Assembly (NCBI GenBank): GCA_900755685.1
Contig: CAAEHI010000030.1
Location: 1-35,945 of the forward strand
DNA length: 35,945 nt
Reading direction: 5' to 3'
DNA from: an uncultured Collinsella sp.
GTDB taxonomy: Bacteria; Actinomycetota; Coriobacteriia; Coriobacteriales; Coriobacteriaceae
Made by a program: the position numbers and the translations under genes. Position 1 is the stretch's first letter, and each line of letters begins with the position of its first letter. Below the pieces are notes generated by a model that searched no databases, was not told the origin of the DNA, and saw nothing but the letters and a program-made list of their open reading frames with translations. Positions 13,858-22,029 of the stretch are shown here, one piece after another.

Positions 13858-15162
13858 ATGGAGAAAACTGCAGAGCAGCTGCGCCGCGAACACATTGCCC
13901 TAGAGGGCGACACCCATGGCAAGAACAAGTGGGCGATTCTGTTTACCGTGCTCATCATGACGTTTATGGTGTGTCTGGATTCGACCGTCGTGACCGTGGC
14001 GCTGCCCGTGATGCAAAAGGAGCTGGGCGTGGGCCTCGATCGCATTCAGCTGGTAAGCTCGGTGTATCTGCTTGCGACATGCGTGGCTATGTTGCCGTTT
14101 GGCCGTCTGGGCGACGTGCGCGGCAAGGTGGGCGTATTTCAGCTGGGCGTAATCGTCTTTACGGTCGGCTCGTTGCTGTGCGGCCTTTCGGGTTCGCTCG
14201 AGGTTCTTATCTTGGCGCGCATTGTTCAGGGTGTCGGTTGCGCGGCGGCCATGGCTAACAACATGGGTATCATCACCGAGTCGTTCCCGGCGCGCGAACG
14301 AGGCCGTGCTATGGGTATTCTCGCGACCTTTGTGGCCCTCGGCATGATGTGTGGCCCCGTGCTCGGTGGCATGCTGGTGGCAAGCTTTCCCTGGGAGAGC
14401 ATCTTCCTCATCAACCTGCCTATTGGCGTCATCTCGTTTATCGTGGGGCTCTACACGCTGCCGCATGTTAAGCCGGAGGCCGGCGAGCGCCCCATGTCCC
14501 TGATCGAGGCCGCTCATCGCTGCTTTGCAAATTCGGCCTTCACCATCAACCTTGTCTGCATGCTCATCGTCTTCGTTGGCATTGGCGCATCCGAGTTTAT
14601 CCTGCCGTTCTATTTTCAGGACGCCCACGGCTTTGGTTCCGACATTTCCGGACTGCTCTTTTTGGCGCTGCCGATGGTGAATGCCTTTATCGGCCCGCTT
14701 TCGGGAACGGTTTCGGACCGTGTTGGCTGCGAGGGTCCTACGGCGGTTGGCCTGGGCGTTTACGTGTGCGGTCTCTTTGCGGTAAGCACGCTCGACGAGC
14801 ACTCTTCTATCCCTGTGATCGTGTGCTGCGTCGCATTTATGTCGTGCGGTACGTCGATTTTCCAGAGCCCTAACAATTCGTTGTATATGGGCTCGGCTCC
14901 GCGCGAAGCGCTCGGCTTTGCGGGCAGCCTGGGTAGCCTGGCGCGCTATGCGGGTATGGCACTCGGCATTACGGTGGCGTCGAATATCCTGTATGGGCAG
15001 ATGAGCGTGGCGATGGGCGAGGCCGTGACTAGTTTTGTTGCAGGCCGTCCGGATGTATTCCTATTCGGCTTTCGCTCGGTGTTCTACGTGCTCATGGCTG
15101 TGGCCGCTGTGGGCTTTGCGCTCGCCATGGTGCGTTTGGTGAGGATGCGCGCCCGCCATTAG
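13858..15162 (+). CDS. MFS transporter, DHA2-like drug exporter
   Basis: A 434-residue inner-membrane transporter of the major facilitator superfamily. After a charged 25-residue N-terminus it has many hydrophobic helices. FMVCLDSTVVTVALP in the first helix matches the motif D region of DHA-type exporters (LDxTVVNVALP); GRLGDVRGKV is the loop 2-3 motif A; RIVQGVGCAAAMAN is motif B; GPVLGGML is the antiporter motif C. It is probably a proton-driven multidrug or metabolite exporter; the substrate is unknown. Two in-frame ATGs (13852, 13858) are possible; the second is better spaced from GAAAGG. About 434 residues suggests 12 rather than 14 spans, short for classic DHA2. Confidence 0.82.
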   Translation: MEKTAEQLRREHIALEGDTHGKNKWAILFTVLIMTFMVCLDSTVVTVALPVMQKELGVGLDRIQLVSSVYLLATCVAMLPFGRLGDVRGKVGVFQLGVIVFTVGSLLCGLSGSLEVLILARIVQGVGCAAAMANNMGIITESFPARERGRAMGILATFVALGMMCGPVLGGMLVASFPWESIFLINLPIGVISFIVGLYTLPHVKPEAGERPMSLIEAAHRCFANSAFTINLVCMLIVFVGIGASEFILPFYFQDAHGFGSDISGLLFLALPMVNAFIGPLSGTVSDRVGCEGPTAVGLGVYVCGLFAVSTLDEHSSIPVIVCCVAFMSCGTSIFQSPNNSLYMGSAPREALGFAGSLGSLARYAGMALGITVASNILYGQMSVAMGEAVTSFVAGRPDVFLFGFRSVFYVLMAVAAVGFALAMVRLVRMRARH

Positions 15163-15319
15163 TGCGTTGGGAGGCTGTCTGCCACGATTCGCGCCGTCCC
15201 AAAAAGACTGGTTTGTGGTGCGATGTGGCTTGTGGGGCGGGCGGGGGTCGGTCCGTGGTAGACTATCGAACAACGTTTATTAATCGCGCGGTATCGTTGC
15301 CGCGAGAAGGGGTTGCGCC

Positions 15320-15898
15320 ATGCAGGAGCTTGAGGATCGTATTCGCCATGACGGCATCGTAAAGGCCGGTAACGTCCTTAAGGTTGATGCCTTCCTCAAC
15401 CACCAGTGCGACGTTGAGCTGTTCGACCACATGGGCGCCGAATGGGCCCGTCTGTTCGAGGGTGTCGAGATCAACAAGATCCTGACGATTGAGGCTTCGG
15501 GTATTGGTATGGCCTGCATCGCAGCTCAGCATTTTGGCGGCGTGCCGGTGGTCTTTGCAAAGAAGGCCCAGTCCATCAACCTTGACGGCGAGCAGTATGC
15601 CACGACCATCTATTCCTTTACCAAGCAGAAGGAGTACCCGGTCATTGTCGGCAAGCGCTTTCTGTCCGAGGGCGATAAGGTCCTGATTATCGACGACTTC
15701 CTGGCCAACGGCTGCGCGCTTGAGGGCCTTATTAAGATCTGCGAGGCTGCGGGCGCCGAAGTTGCCGGCATTGGCATCGCCGTTGAGAAGGGCTTCCAGG
15801 GCGGCGGCGATAAGCTCCGTAAGCGCGGCTTCCGCGTTGAGAGCTTGGCCCGTATCGCCGATATGGACTGCGAGAACGGCGAGATCACCTTCGCCTAA
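15320..15898 (+). CDS. xpt: Xanthine phosphoribosyltransferase
   Basis: A 192-residue cytosolic purine-salvage enzyme turning xanthine and PRPP into XMP. The PRPP-binding signature VLIIDDFLANG is at residues 121-131, and ILTIEASGIGMACIAA matches the substrate loop of Xpt. The length equals that of the family. The ATG follows GAGAAGGGGTTGCGCC. A -10-like TAGACT lies near 15260. I looked for a purine riboswitch in the 157-nt upstream gap and saw none. The gene is followed by a perfect terminator and then a release-factor-like gene. Confidence 0.95.
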   Translation: MQELEDRIRHDGIVKAGNVLKVDAFLNHQCDVELFDHMGAEWARLFEGVEINKILTIEASGIGMACIAAQHFGGVPVVFAKKAQSINLDGEQYATTIYSFTKQKEYPVIVGKRFLSEGDKVLIIDDFLANGCALEGLIKICEAAGAEVAGIGIAVEKGFQGGGDKLRKRGFRVESLARIADMDCENGEITFA

Positions 15899-15926
15899 GC
15901 GCGCAACACAAGCGATTGGTATGCGA

Positions 15927-15961
15927 TGTGACAAAGGGACTGTCCCTTTGTCACATTTTTT
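15927..15961 (+). terminator. Terminator after xpt
   Basis: TGTGACAAAGGGA (15927-15939) pairs perfectly with TCCCTTTGTCACA (15943-15955) around a 3-nt loop, followed by TTTTTTGT. The GGGACTGTCCC apex is the same sequence as in the arms of palindromic repeat copy B. Confidence 0.9.
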
Positions 15962-15981
15962 GTATGAGGGGAGGTGCTGAT

Positions 15982-16362
15982 ATGGATGAGAACAAGATGG
16001 AATGGCGCGAGTATGCGCGCTATGCCGAGATGTCGGTCGAGGAGTTGGCGCGCGATTGCGAGGTGCAGGTGTTTCGCGCGACGGGTCCGGGCGGACAGGG
16101 CGTGAACACGACGGACTCGGCGGTACGCATGAAACATATCCCTTCGGGGATTGTCGTGACGGCGCGTGAGAGCCGCAGCCAGTTTCAGAATCGCGCGAGC
16201 TGTCTGCGTAAGCTGCGCGCTGAGCTTGAGCGTCGCGGGCGTCCACCGCGCCGACGCGTAAAGACCAAGGTGCCTCAGCGCTCTCGCCAGCGCAGGCTCA
16301 ATGACAAGCACTTCAACGCGATTAAAAAAGCCAACCGACGCAAGCCGGGCAGCGACGAATAG
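15982..16362 (+). CDS. Peptide chain release factor-like GGQ protein
   Basis: A 126-residue protein containing only the catalytic RF-1 domain: GPGGQGVNTTDSAVR places the peptidyl-tRNA-hydrolysing GGQ at residues 37-39. A highly basic C-terminal tail follows (many Arg and Lys from about residue 90). There is no codon-recognition domain, so it cannot read stop codons itself; relatives such as ArfB (YaeJ) release peptides from stalled ribosomes using a basic tail in the mRNA channel. It is inferred to act in ribosome rescue. The ATG at 15982 follows GGGGAGGTGCTGAT; an upstream in-frame extension runs through the xpt terminator and is rejected. Palindromic repeat copy B follows. Confidence 0.8.
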   Translation: MDENKMEWREYARYAEMSVEELARDCEVQVFRATGPGGQGVNTTDSAVRMKHIPSGIVVTARESRSQFQNRASCLRKLRAELERRGRPPRRRVKTKVPQRSRQRRLNDKHFNAIKKANRRKPGSDE

Positions 16363-16370
16363 CCTCCTCG

Positions 16371-16441
16371 TAAGTTGCGGTGAAATAGGGACTGTTTATG
16401 CAGCTAAAGCCGTAAGACAGTCCCTATTTCACCGCAACTTA
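16371..16441. repeat. Long palindromic repeat, copy B
   Basis: A 25-bp perfect inverted repeat (16371-16395 and 16417-16441) with a 21-nt loop. The left arm begins TAAGTTGCGGTGAAATAGG and ends GACTGT. It lies between two convergent genes, 8 nt after the GGQ gene and 7 nt before the lipid kinase. The core matches copies A, C and D; the inner part (GGGACTGT) differs from theirs (GTTCCTG), yet both arms changed together. Confidence 0.9.
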
Positions 16442-16448
16442 GGTGGGG

Positions 16449-17411
16449 TTAGCGGGTGGGGTGCCAGACCTCGAGGGCGCCGGCGAGGATGTCGACCTCG
16501 ATGCGTGAGGCGACAACGGGCTCGCCGTCGGCCTGGATGGGGTAGTCGGGCTCCTCAAAGGTAAGCTCGGCATGGCGGCAGCGGCGCATGCGAACCGGCG
16601 GCAACTTGGTATGGTGGCCGTCCTTGGCCGAAAGGAACATAGGCAGGGCAACCGCGCGAGGGACGGGGCCGCAGGCGTAGCAGACGTCGAGTGTGCCGTC
16701 ACAGGGGTCGGCGTCGGGACAGATGCGATAGCCCGAGCCATAGGTAGGACCCAGCTGAATCGCCATGATGATCGCCCTCACGCGCTCGGCGGGCGCCTCG
16801 TCAAAGCTGACTGTCATGGGGTAGTTGCGATAGCGTAGGCCAAACTGCTCAAGTCCCGAGAGGGTGTAGAGTGGCGCGCCCGTCAAGCCGGTCTTTTTGC
16901 GCAGCTCGGTGGTGCCAAGGCCGATGGCGGCATCGATGCCGACCGAAAGCGTTTGGTCGTAGTACTCGACGATCGCCTCGCCGCAGCCGCTTGCGGGGTT
17001 CCATGAGCGAATCCGCCCGATGTCCTGACGCTGCAGCTCACAGGTGAGCAGCGCACCAAAATCCTTGCCGGAGAAATCATCGATACCGAGCGTTTGGGCA
17101 AAATCGTTGCCGGAGCCTACGGGCAGGACGGCAAGGGCGGGACGGACCGCCTCATCCTGCGTCATAAGCCCGTTGACGACCTCGTGGATCACGCCGTCGC
17201 CGCCAAGGGCGATAACGGTGCGATAGTCCGTTGCCTGGGCGGCCAGTTCCTTGGCGTGTCCCATGCGCTCGGTCAGCACCAGGTCAAACTGGGATGCGCG
17301 CGCGGTCATGTCCAAAAAGCGTTGCAGGCGCTCGGCAACTTCGCGCGCGGCGCCCGACTGGGCGGCTGGGTTGGCGATGATGAGCGTGCGACCAAAATCA
17401 GTTGCGTGCAT
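16449..17411 (-). CDS. Diacylglycerol/sphingosine kinase-family lipid kinase
   Basis: A 320-residue ATP-dependent lipid kinase of the DAGK catalytic family (DgkB/YegS type). GGDGVIHE (residues 70-77) is the nucleotide-binding motif and PVGSGNDFA (97-105) the second conserved loop; the C-terminal half is the beta-sandwich domain ending QADGEP…. Likely it phosphorylates diacylglycerol, recycling lipid for phospholipid synthesis at the inner face of the membrane; other lipid substrates occur in the family. I chose ATG 17409-17411 behind a GGGAG site; longer in-frame starts to 17483 lack one. It lies 86 nt downstream of the ClC gene on the same strand, possibly co-transcribed. Confidence 0.83.
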   Translation of the reverse strand: MHATDFGRTLIIANPAAQSGAAREVAERLQRFLDMTARASQFDLVLTERMGHAKELAAQATDYRTVIALGGDGVIHEVVNGLMTQDEAVRPALAVLPVGSGNDFAQTLGIDDFSGKDFGALLTCELQRQDIGRIRSWNPASGCGEAIVEYYDQTLSVGIDAAIGLGTTELRKKTGLTGAPLYTLSGLEQFGLRYRNYPMTVSFDEAPAERVRAIIMAIQLGPTYGSGYRICPDADPCDGTLDVCYACGPVPRAVALPMFLSAKDGHHTKLPPVRMRRCRHAELTFEEPDYPIQADGEPVVASRIEVDILAGALEVWHPTR

Positions 17412-17497
17412 GGGGCGACTCCCGGCGTGTGACATGACAGTGCGGTCGCGCTCAGGTCGAATTGCCCCCGATTGTGGCTGCACGGCGATTATTACAT

Positions 17498-18919
17498 CTA
17501 CTCTATCAGGTCGTTGTGGCGCTCGATAGCATCCGCTACCGTACCGCCCTCATCCACAATAAGCGAACGGCGCTTGGGTGAGATGATGCGCTGGGCGGGG
17601 TACACGCCGCGGTGACCGGCGGTTAGGTAGCTGATAAAGGCCACGATGACAAAGAACCCGGCTGCCGTGCCGTGGAACAGGTCGATGGCCATCATACAGG
17701 TGGTGATGGGCACGTTAAGGCCGGCGCAGAACACACCGAGCATGCCCAGCGCTGCCAGAAAGCTGGGATCGATTCCGACGAGGCAACCTATCCAGCCGCC
17801 GAGCGCCGCACCGATGCCAAACAGGGGCGTGACCTCGCCGCCTTGGAAGCCCGCGCCCAGGGTAAGTGCTGTGACGACCAACTTGATGGCTGCGTCCGCC
17901 AGGGTGGTGTTGCCTGCAAATCCGGCGCCGGAAAGCCACGTGGAAAGGCCGGCGTAGTCCCAAGCGTCGAGGAGGGCATAGGCGGCCAAAACCACGAGTG
18001 CGCCGATGAGTGCGCGAACAAGGTAATTGGTGATAAAGCGACCGTACAGGCTCTTGACGGTTCGAACCGACCAGGCAAAGAGACGTGCCGTCAGACCGAA
18101 GATGATGGCGCTGATAACAACGATGACAACCGTCCGTGGTGTCATGGCGGGAACGCTGGCGATGACATTCGCTTCGTACTCGGTACCCAGGGCGATTGAT
18201 GTAAAGTAGCCGGTAAACGAGGCGACCAGGCAGTAAATGCCCGCGGTGTAGTCAATCTTGCCGATAAAGCACATCTCCATGCCAAAGAAAGCTCCGGCAA
18301 GGGGCGAACCGAATACGGCACCAAAGGCCGACGAGATGCCGGCGAGCATGAGGTCGTGGTGGTCATGCTTTTTGAGGTGGGCGAGGCTCGAGATGTTGCT
18401 GGCGATGGTGCCGCCGATCTGCACCGCGGCCCCCTCGCGACCGGCCGATCCGCCCGTTAGGTGCGTGAGCGTGGAGCACACAAACGTGAGGACGGCCATG
18501 CGCATATGGATGAGGCGTGTGCCCAGAGCAGAGTCGATGACCAGGTTGTTGCCACGCTTTGCGGCGAGACCGTGGTTCTTGTAGACCCATGCGGTGGCCA
18601 TGCCCACAACGGGAAGCAGCGCGTAAATCCACGCATGGTGCTCGCGATAGTCGGTCGCGATATTCAGCGAGGCCAAAAACGCCCAAGCAGCAACGCCCAT
18701 GGCGAGCGAGACGATGACGACGAGTGCGAGCAACTTGGCGCTCGCGAGTAGGTTGCGGGCGTTGCGGCGCGTGTCGGCAGCCAAGAGATGCTCAGAGCGG
18801 GTGAGCTGATGCCTGCCTGCCGTGATGACGTCGTTCAGGGAGAAAAAACCGCCTTCGTCGAGCGGCTGGGAATGATCCTGCGCTTCGTTTGCGCTTTCGG
18901 GTTTGTCGTTATGAGCCAT
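17498..18919 (-). CDS. ClC-family chloride channel/antiporter
   Basis: A 473-residue integral membrane protein of the ClC family. The central motif GSAGREGA (residues 157-164) contains the gating glutamate Glu162; GSPLAGAFFGMEM follows near 204. AGFQGGEVTPLFGIGAALG corresponds to the conserved GxFxPxL region. Some ten or more hydrophobic helices are evident. The third residue of GREGP is Ala rather than Pro, seen in some bacterial branches. Transport of chloride (or another halide) is expected; channel versus proton antiport cannot be told. The first 60 residues are polar and cytoplasmic, without a C-terminal CBS pair. The ATG at 18917-18919 follows AAAGAGGAACGT. Confidence 0.88.
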   Translation of the reverse strand: MAHNDKPESANEAQDHSQPLDEGGFFSLNDVITAGRHQLTRSEHLLAADTRRNARNLLASAKLLALVVIVSLAMGVAAWAFLASLNIATDYREHHAWIYALLPVVGMATAWVYKNHGLAAKRGNNLVIDSALGTRLIHMRMAVLTFVCSTLTHLTGGSAGREGAAVQIGGTIASNISSLAHLKKHDHHDLMLAGISSAFGAVFGSPLAGAFFGMEMCFIGKIDYTAGIYCLVASFTGYFTSIALGTEYEANVIASVPAMTPRTVVIVVISAIIFGLTARLFAWSVRTVKSLYGRFITNYLVRALIGALVVLAAYALLDAWDYAGLSTWLSGAGFAGNTTLADAAIKLVVTALTLGAGFQGGEVTPLFGIGAALGGWIGCLVGIDPSFLAALGMLGVFCAGLNVPITTCMMAIDLFHGTAAGFFVIVAFISYLTAGHRGVYPAQRIISPKRRSLIVDEGGTVADAIERHNDLIE

Positions 18920-19129
18920 ACGTTCCTCTTTTAGGTTGCAACGCAAGCATTATAAAACGCGGCTAACGCGACGAGCCGGTGGGTTGGTTTCCATTCTGTT
19001 TCGCGGCCTGCAACCGACAGGTGTATTTGCGGGTACAGGCCGAGTCGCGGTCGTGCGTCGGGGGATTATACTGAGACAAGCATAAAGAATCGGCGCCCCT
19101 GTTGTGCGCCGTGGCATTAAGAGGTGCAT

Positions 19130-20392
19130 ATGGCAGAGAAACTCATTCCGCTGGAGGACGCGCAGTCGATTGTTCTGTCGCACGTTGCTCCGACCGATCT
19201 CGTCGAGATTCCCGTGTGGCGGGCCGCCGGTCTTCCCTTGGCCGAGGACGCGGTGGCCGATATCGACATCTCGCCGTTTGCCAACAGCGCTATGGACGGA
19301 TATGCCGTGCGCTCGGCGGACTTGGCGCAGGCATCTGGCGAGGCGCCGGTGACGCTCGACGTTATCGGACACGAGGCCGCGGGCCATGTGTTTGAGGGCG
19401 CTATCGGCGCGGGCGAGGCGGTCCGCATTATGACAGGCGCGCCGGTGCCCGAAGGTGCCGACGCCGTGGTGAAATACGAGATCGTCGATGTGCTCGACGG
19501 CGATGGCAACGAGGGCTCGCACGTTCGCTTCTCGGCGCCTACCAAGGTAGGCGAGAACGTTCGCTCTGCCGCCGAGGAGACCCATGCCGGCGATGCTGTG
19601 ATGCACGCCGGCGAGGTCGTGGCTCCGGCGGGCGCGGGTCTGCTGGCAAGCGCCGGATACGCGAGCGTGAAGGTGCACGCCGCCCCACGTGTGGGCATTA
19701 TCTCGCTGGGCACGGAACTGGTCGCACCGAGTAAGGTACCGGCGCGCGGTCAGATTCGTGATTCCAACTCGTCGGCGTTGATGGCCGAAGCGCTCGATGC
19801 CGGTGCCGAGCCCGTGTTCTACGGCATTGCGCCCGATGATGAGCAGGCGATTGCCGAGCTGGTTCATCGTGCCGTGCAGGAGTGCGACTTTGTCATTACG
19901 AGCGGCGGTGCCTCGGCGGGCGACTACGACTATGTGACGGCGCTGGTCCAGCGCGAGGGCGAGGTGCTCTTCGATCGCATCTCGATGCGCCCCGGCAAGG
20001 CCATCACGTTTGGCTTGCTCGGAGGTAAGCCCTACCTGGGGCTTTCAGGCAATCCGGCCGCGGCGTATGTAGGCTTTGAGATGCTTGCCCGTCCGGCGAT
20101 CCGCAAGATGCGCGGCTTTGCCGAGGGTGCGCGCCCCGTGCAGCAGGCGACGCTCACGCACAGCGTGAAAAAGCGACAAGATCGTCGCTTCTTCGATCGC
20201 GCCACGGTTTTGCGCGACCCCGAGACCGGTGAGCTGTTGGTGACCGAGGCCAAGACGCAGAATTCGGCGCTGCTCGGAACTATGCAGCGCGCGAACTGCC
20301 TGTTGCGCATTGACGAAGGACCGTGCGAGTTTGTGGCGGGAGATGTCGTGGACGTTGTTCGCGTCGACCTGCCCGAGGGAACGGTGTTGTAG
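19130..20392 (+). CDS. moeA: Molybdopterin molybdenumtransferase MoeA
   Basis: A 420-residue cytosolic enzyme inserting molybdate into adenylated molybdopterin. SAMDGYAVRSADL (from residue 53), ITSGGASAGDYDYV and LGLSGNPAAAYVGFE are the family motifs; domain order (MoeA N, MoCF, C-terminal beta domain) is standard. The start is ATG 19130 behind AAGAGG, although an in-frame GTG six bases earlier exists. A TATACT -10 element is at 19067-19072. mogA follows by 10 nt, so the two form an operon, and modABC lies just downstream: a compact molybdenum block. MoeA paralogues can insert tungsten. I see no Moco riboswitch in the 210-nt upstream gap. Confidence 0.95.
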   Translation: MAEKLIPLEDAQSIVLSHVAPTDLVEIPVWRAAGLPLAEDAVADIDISPFANSAMDGYAVRSADLAQASGEAPVTLDVIGHEAAGHVFEGAIGAGEAVRIMTGAPVPEGADAVVKYEIVDVLDGDGNEGSHVRFSAPTKVGENVRSAAEETHAGDAVMHAGEVVAPAGAGLLASAGYASVKVHAAPRVGIISLGTELVAPSKVPARGQIRDSNSSALMAEALDAGAEPVFYGIAPDDEQAIAELVHRAVQECDFVITSGGASAGDYDYVTALVQREGEVLFDRISMRPGKAITFGLLGGKPYLGLSGNPAAAYVGFEMLARPAIRKMRGFAEGARPVQQATLTHSVKKRQDRRFFDRATVLRDPETGELLVTEAKTQNSALLGTMQRANCLLRIDEGPCEFVAGDVVDVVRVDLPEGTVL

Positions 20393-20402
20393 GAGGAAGA
20401 CT

Positions 20403-20882
20403 ATGGAGTTGAAGATATCGATCGTGACGTGTTCGGACACGCGCGATCTTGCTCAGGACGAGGCTGGAGCCGCACTCGAGGAACTTATCGGGGCGCAGGG
20501 CTGGACGGTCGCCTCGCATGTGGTCGTGCGCGACGACGTCAGCGAGATTGGTGATGCCATTGTGGAAGCCGCCGATGAGTGTCACGCCAATGTCGTGCTC
20601 ACCTGCGGCGGCACGGGGCTTTCGATGCGCGATGTGACGCCCGAGGCGACGCGTGCCGTCTGCGACCGCGATGTGCCGGGTATTGCAGAGGCAATCCGTG
20701 CGTACTCGATGACCAAGACGCGCCGCGCCATGCTCTCGCGCGCTATTTGCATGCAACGAGGTCATACACTTGTCGTAAACTTTCCCGGTTCTACGAAGGC
20801 CGCCCGCGAAAGCTGGGAGGCCATAGCAGACCAGCTGGAGCATGCGGCCCAAATGACGGCGGGCGGCGGACATACCAACTAA
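20403..20882 (+). CDS. mog: MogA/MoaB-type molybdopterin adenylyltransferase
   Basis: A 159-residue MoCF-domain protein that adenylates molybdopterin before metal insertion by MoeA. TCGGTGLSMRDVTPEAT (GGTG at residues 69-72) and VVNFPGSTKAA are the MPT- and ATP-binding motifs. MogA and MoaB are hard to separate by eye; adjacency to moeA supports the adenylyltransferase role. The ATG follows GGAGGAAGACT, 10 nt after the moeA stop, showing tight coupling. A stem-loop terminator separates it from modA. Confidence 0.9.
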   Translation: MELKISIVTCSDTRDLAQDEAGAALEELIGAQGWTVASHVVVRDDVSEIGDAIVEAADECHANVVLTCGGTGLSMRDVTPEATRAVCDRDVPGIAEAIRAYSMTKTRRAMLSRAICMQRGHTLVVNFPGSTKAARESWEAIADQLEHAAQMTAGGGHTN

Positions 20883-20896
20883 GCGGTCTACCTGCG

Positions 20897-20930
20897 GCGG
20901 GGCGACCTTATCGGTCGCTCCGCTTTTGTT
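20897..20930 (+). terminator. Terminator after the moeA-mog operon
   Basis: GCGGGGCGACC (20897-20907) pairs with GGTCGCTCCGC (20913-20923), one G-T wobble, followed by TTTTGTTTT. It lies 14 nt after the stop codon. Confidence 0.78.
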
Positions 20931-20972
20931 TTCCGCCGAAGCGACGCCAAGTTGCACGGTAACTTGAAACTA

Positions 20973-21039
20973 TATTCTCTGGGGAGAATAATTTCTCACA
21001 ATCATTATTCGCAACAAAGTATAATCTGATTGCAGATTA
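20973..21039 (+). promoter_or_regulatory. modABC promoter with three palindromes
   Basis: A perfect TATAAT (21020-21025) has a weak -35 (TCACAA, 20996-21001, 18 bp). Three inverted repeats crowd the region: TATTCTC-N4-GAGAATA (20973-20990), GAATAAT-N11-ATTATTC (20986-20992 and 21004-21010) and TAATCTG-N4-CAGATTA (21022-21039). The last overlaps the -10 and start of transcription, as a repressor operator would. ModE or another metal-responsive regulator is possible; no regulator gene is nearby. Confidence 0.55.
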
Positions 21040-21085
21040 AAGCCCGCGGTGGGGTGCCCGGGCACAAGGTCCGAAAGGGTTGAAT

Positions 21086-21961
21086 ATGTTCGATATGGTT
21101 TCACGCCGCGGTTTTGTCTCGCTTTCTGCTGCCACTGCCGCCGGCCTTGGCCTTGCCGGCTGCTCGGGCAACAAGACGTCCGAGCCCGCTGGTTCCGATG
21201 CCGGCTCCGTCAAGTCTTCCTCTAAGAAGAAGGCTGTCGAGCTGCAGGTCTTTGCCGCTAACTCGCTCGAGAAAGCTCTGCCCGAGGTTCAGGAGCTCTA
21301 CACCGAGCAGACCGGCACCACGTTTGCCGACACGCAGTTTAAGGCGTCTGGCGACCTTGTCGAGCAGATGCGCGCCGGTGCCGCCGTCGACGTGCTCATC
21401 ACGGCCTCCAAGGGCACCATGGACGACGCCGAAGCCGCCGAGCTCGTCGATGCCGACACCCGTGAGGATATGTTCGTCAACGACCTCGTGATCATTCGCG
21501 CCGAGGGCTCCGACACCAAGGTCGAGGTCATCGCCGACGTCGCGAATCTGGACGGCAAGATCGCCATCGGCGACGCCAAGACCGTTCCCGCCGGCAAGTA
21601 CGCCAACCAGGCCCTGGCCTCCGTGGGCCTCTACACCGGCACCGAGGGCGACGATGGCGAGTATGCTCCCGAGATCGCCGACAAGGTGGCCCTGGCCGAC
21701 AAAGTTGGTACCGCCGCCGCCTATGTGTCCACAGGCGACTGCGTGGCCGGTTTTGTCTACAGCTCCGATATCTTCCGCTACGACGGCATCGAGGAGGCCT
21801 TCGTGTGCCCCGAGGATTCGCACAAGCCCATCGTGTACCCGGGTGCCGTTGCCGAGAGCTCCGAGCACGCCGACGAGGCCAAGGCGTTTATCGACTTTTG
21901 CCTGACCAACAAGAAGGCCCAGAAGATTTGGGCTAAGTACGGCTTTGAGCTTTCCGAGTAG
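21086..21961 (+). CDS. modA: Molybdate ABC transporter substrate-binding lipoprotein
   Basis: A 291-residue extracytoplasmic molybdate/tungstate-binding protein. The N-terminus has a twin-arginine motif SRRGFVS (residues 6-12) and a lipobox LAGC with Cys26, so it appears to be Tat-exported and lipid-anchored. ELQVFAANSLEKALPEV and AADVLITASKGTMDDA-like segments match ModA (solute-binding family 6), including the Ser that contacts the oxyanion. The ATG at 21086 follows CGAAAGGGT; an in-frame TTG at 21080 is less likely. modB and modC follow closely. A Tat signal on ModA is less common than Sec and may reflect folding before export. Confidence 0.9.
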   Translation: MFDMVSRRGFVSLSAATAAGLGLAGCSGNKTSEPAGSDAGSVKSSSKKKAVELQVFAANSLEKALPEVQELYTEQTGTTFADTQFKASGDLVEQMRAGAAVDVLITASKGTMDDAEAAELVDADTREDMFVNDLVIIRAEGSDTKVEVIADVANLDGKIAIGDAKTVPAGKYANQALASVGLYTGTEGDDGEYAPEIADKVALADKVGTAAAYVSTGDCVAGFVYSSDIFRYDGIEEAFVCPEDSHKPIVYPGAVAESSEHADEAKAFIDFCLTNKKAQKIWAKYGFELSE

Positions 21962-22029
21962 TGCGGCTTGGCGCGATAATTCCATCGTTTTGTGTTTCAC
22001 TCCGTCCTTGTATTCGCTTGGAGCTTTTC

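Noticed and set aside
15163..15319. Purine riboswitch upstream of xpt
   Set aside because: I looked for the conserved three-way junction sequences and did not see them; the region has only a -10-like element and the ribosome binding site.
15916..15981. Upstream in-frame start for the GGQ protein at 15916
   Set aside because: The extension would be read through the perfect xpt terminator stem and lacks a ribosome binding site; ATG 15982 has a strong one.
18920..19129. Moco riboswitch upstream of moeA
   Set aside because: No extended structured leader is evident in the short gap; only a TATACT -10 element and a normal ribosome binding site are seen.
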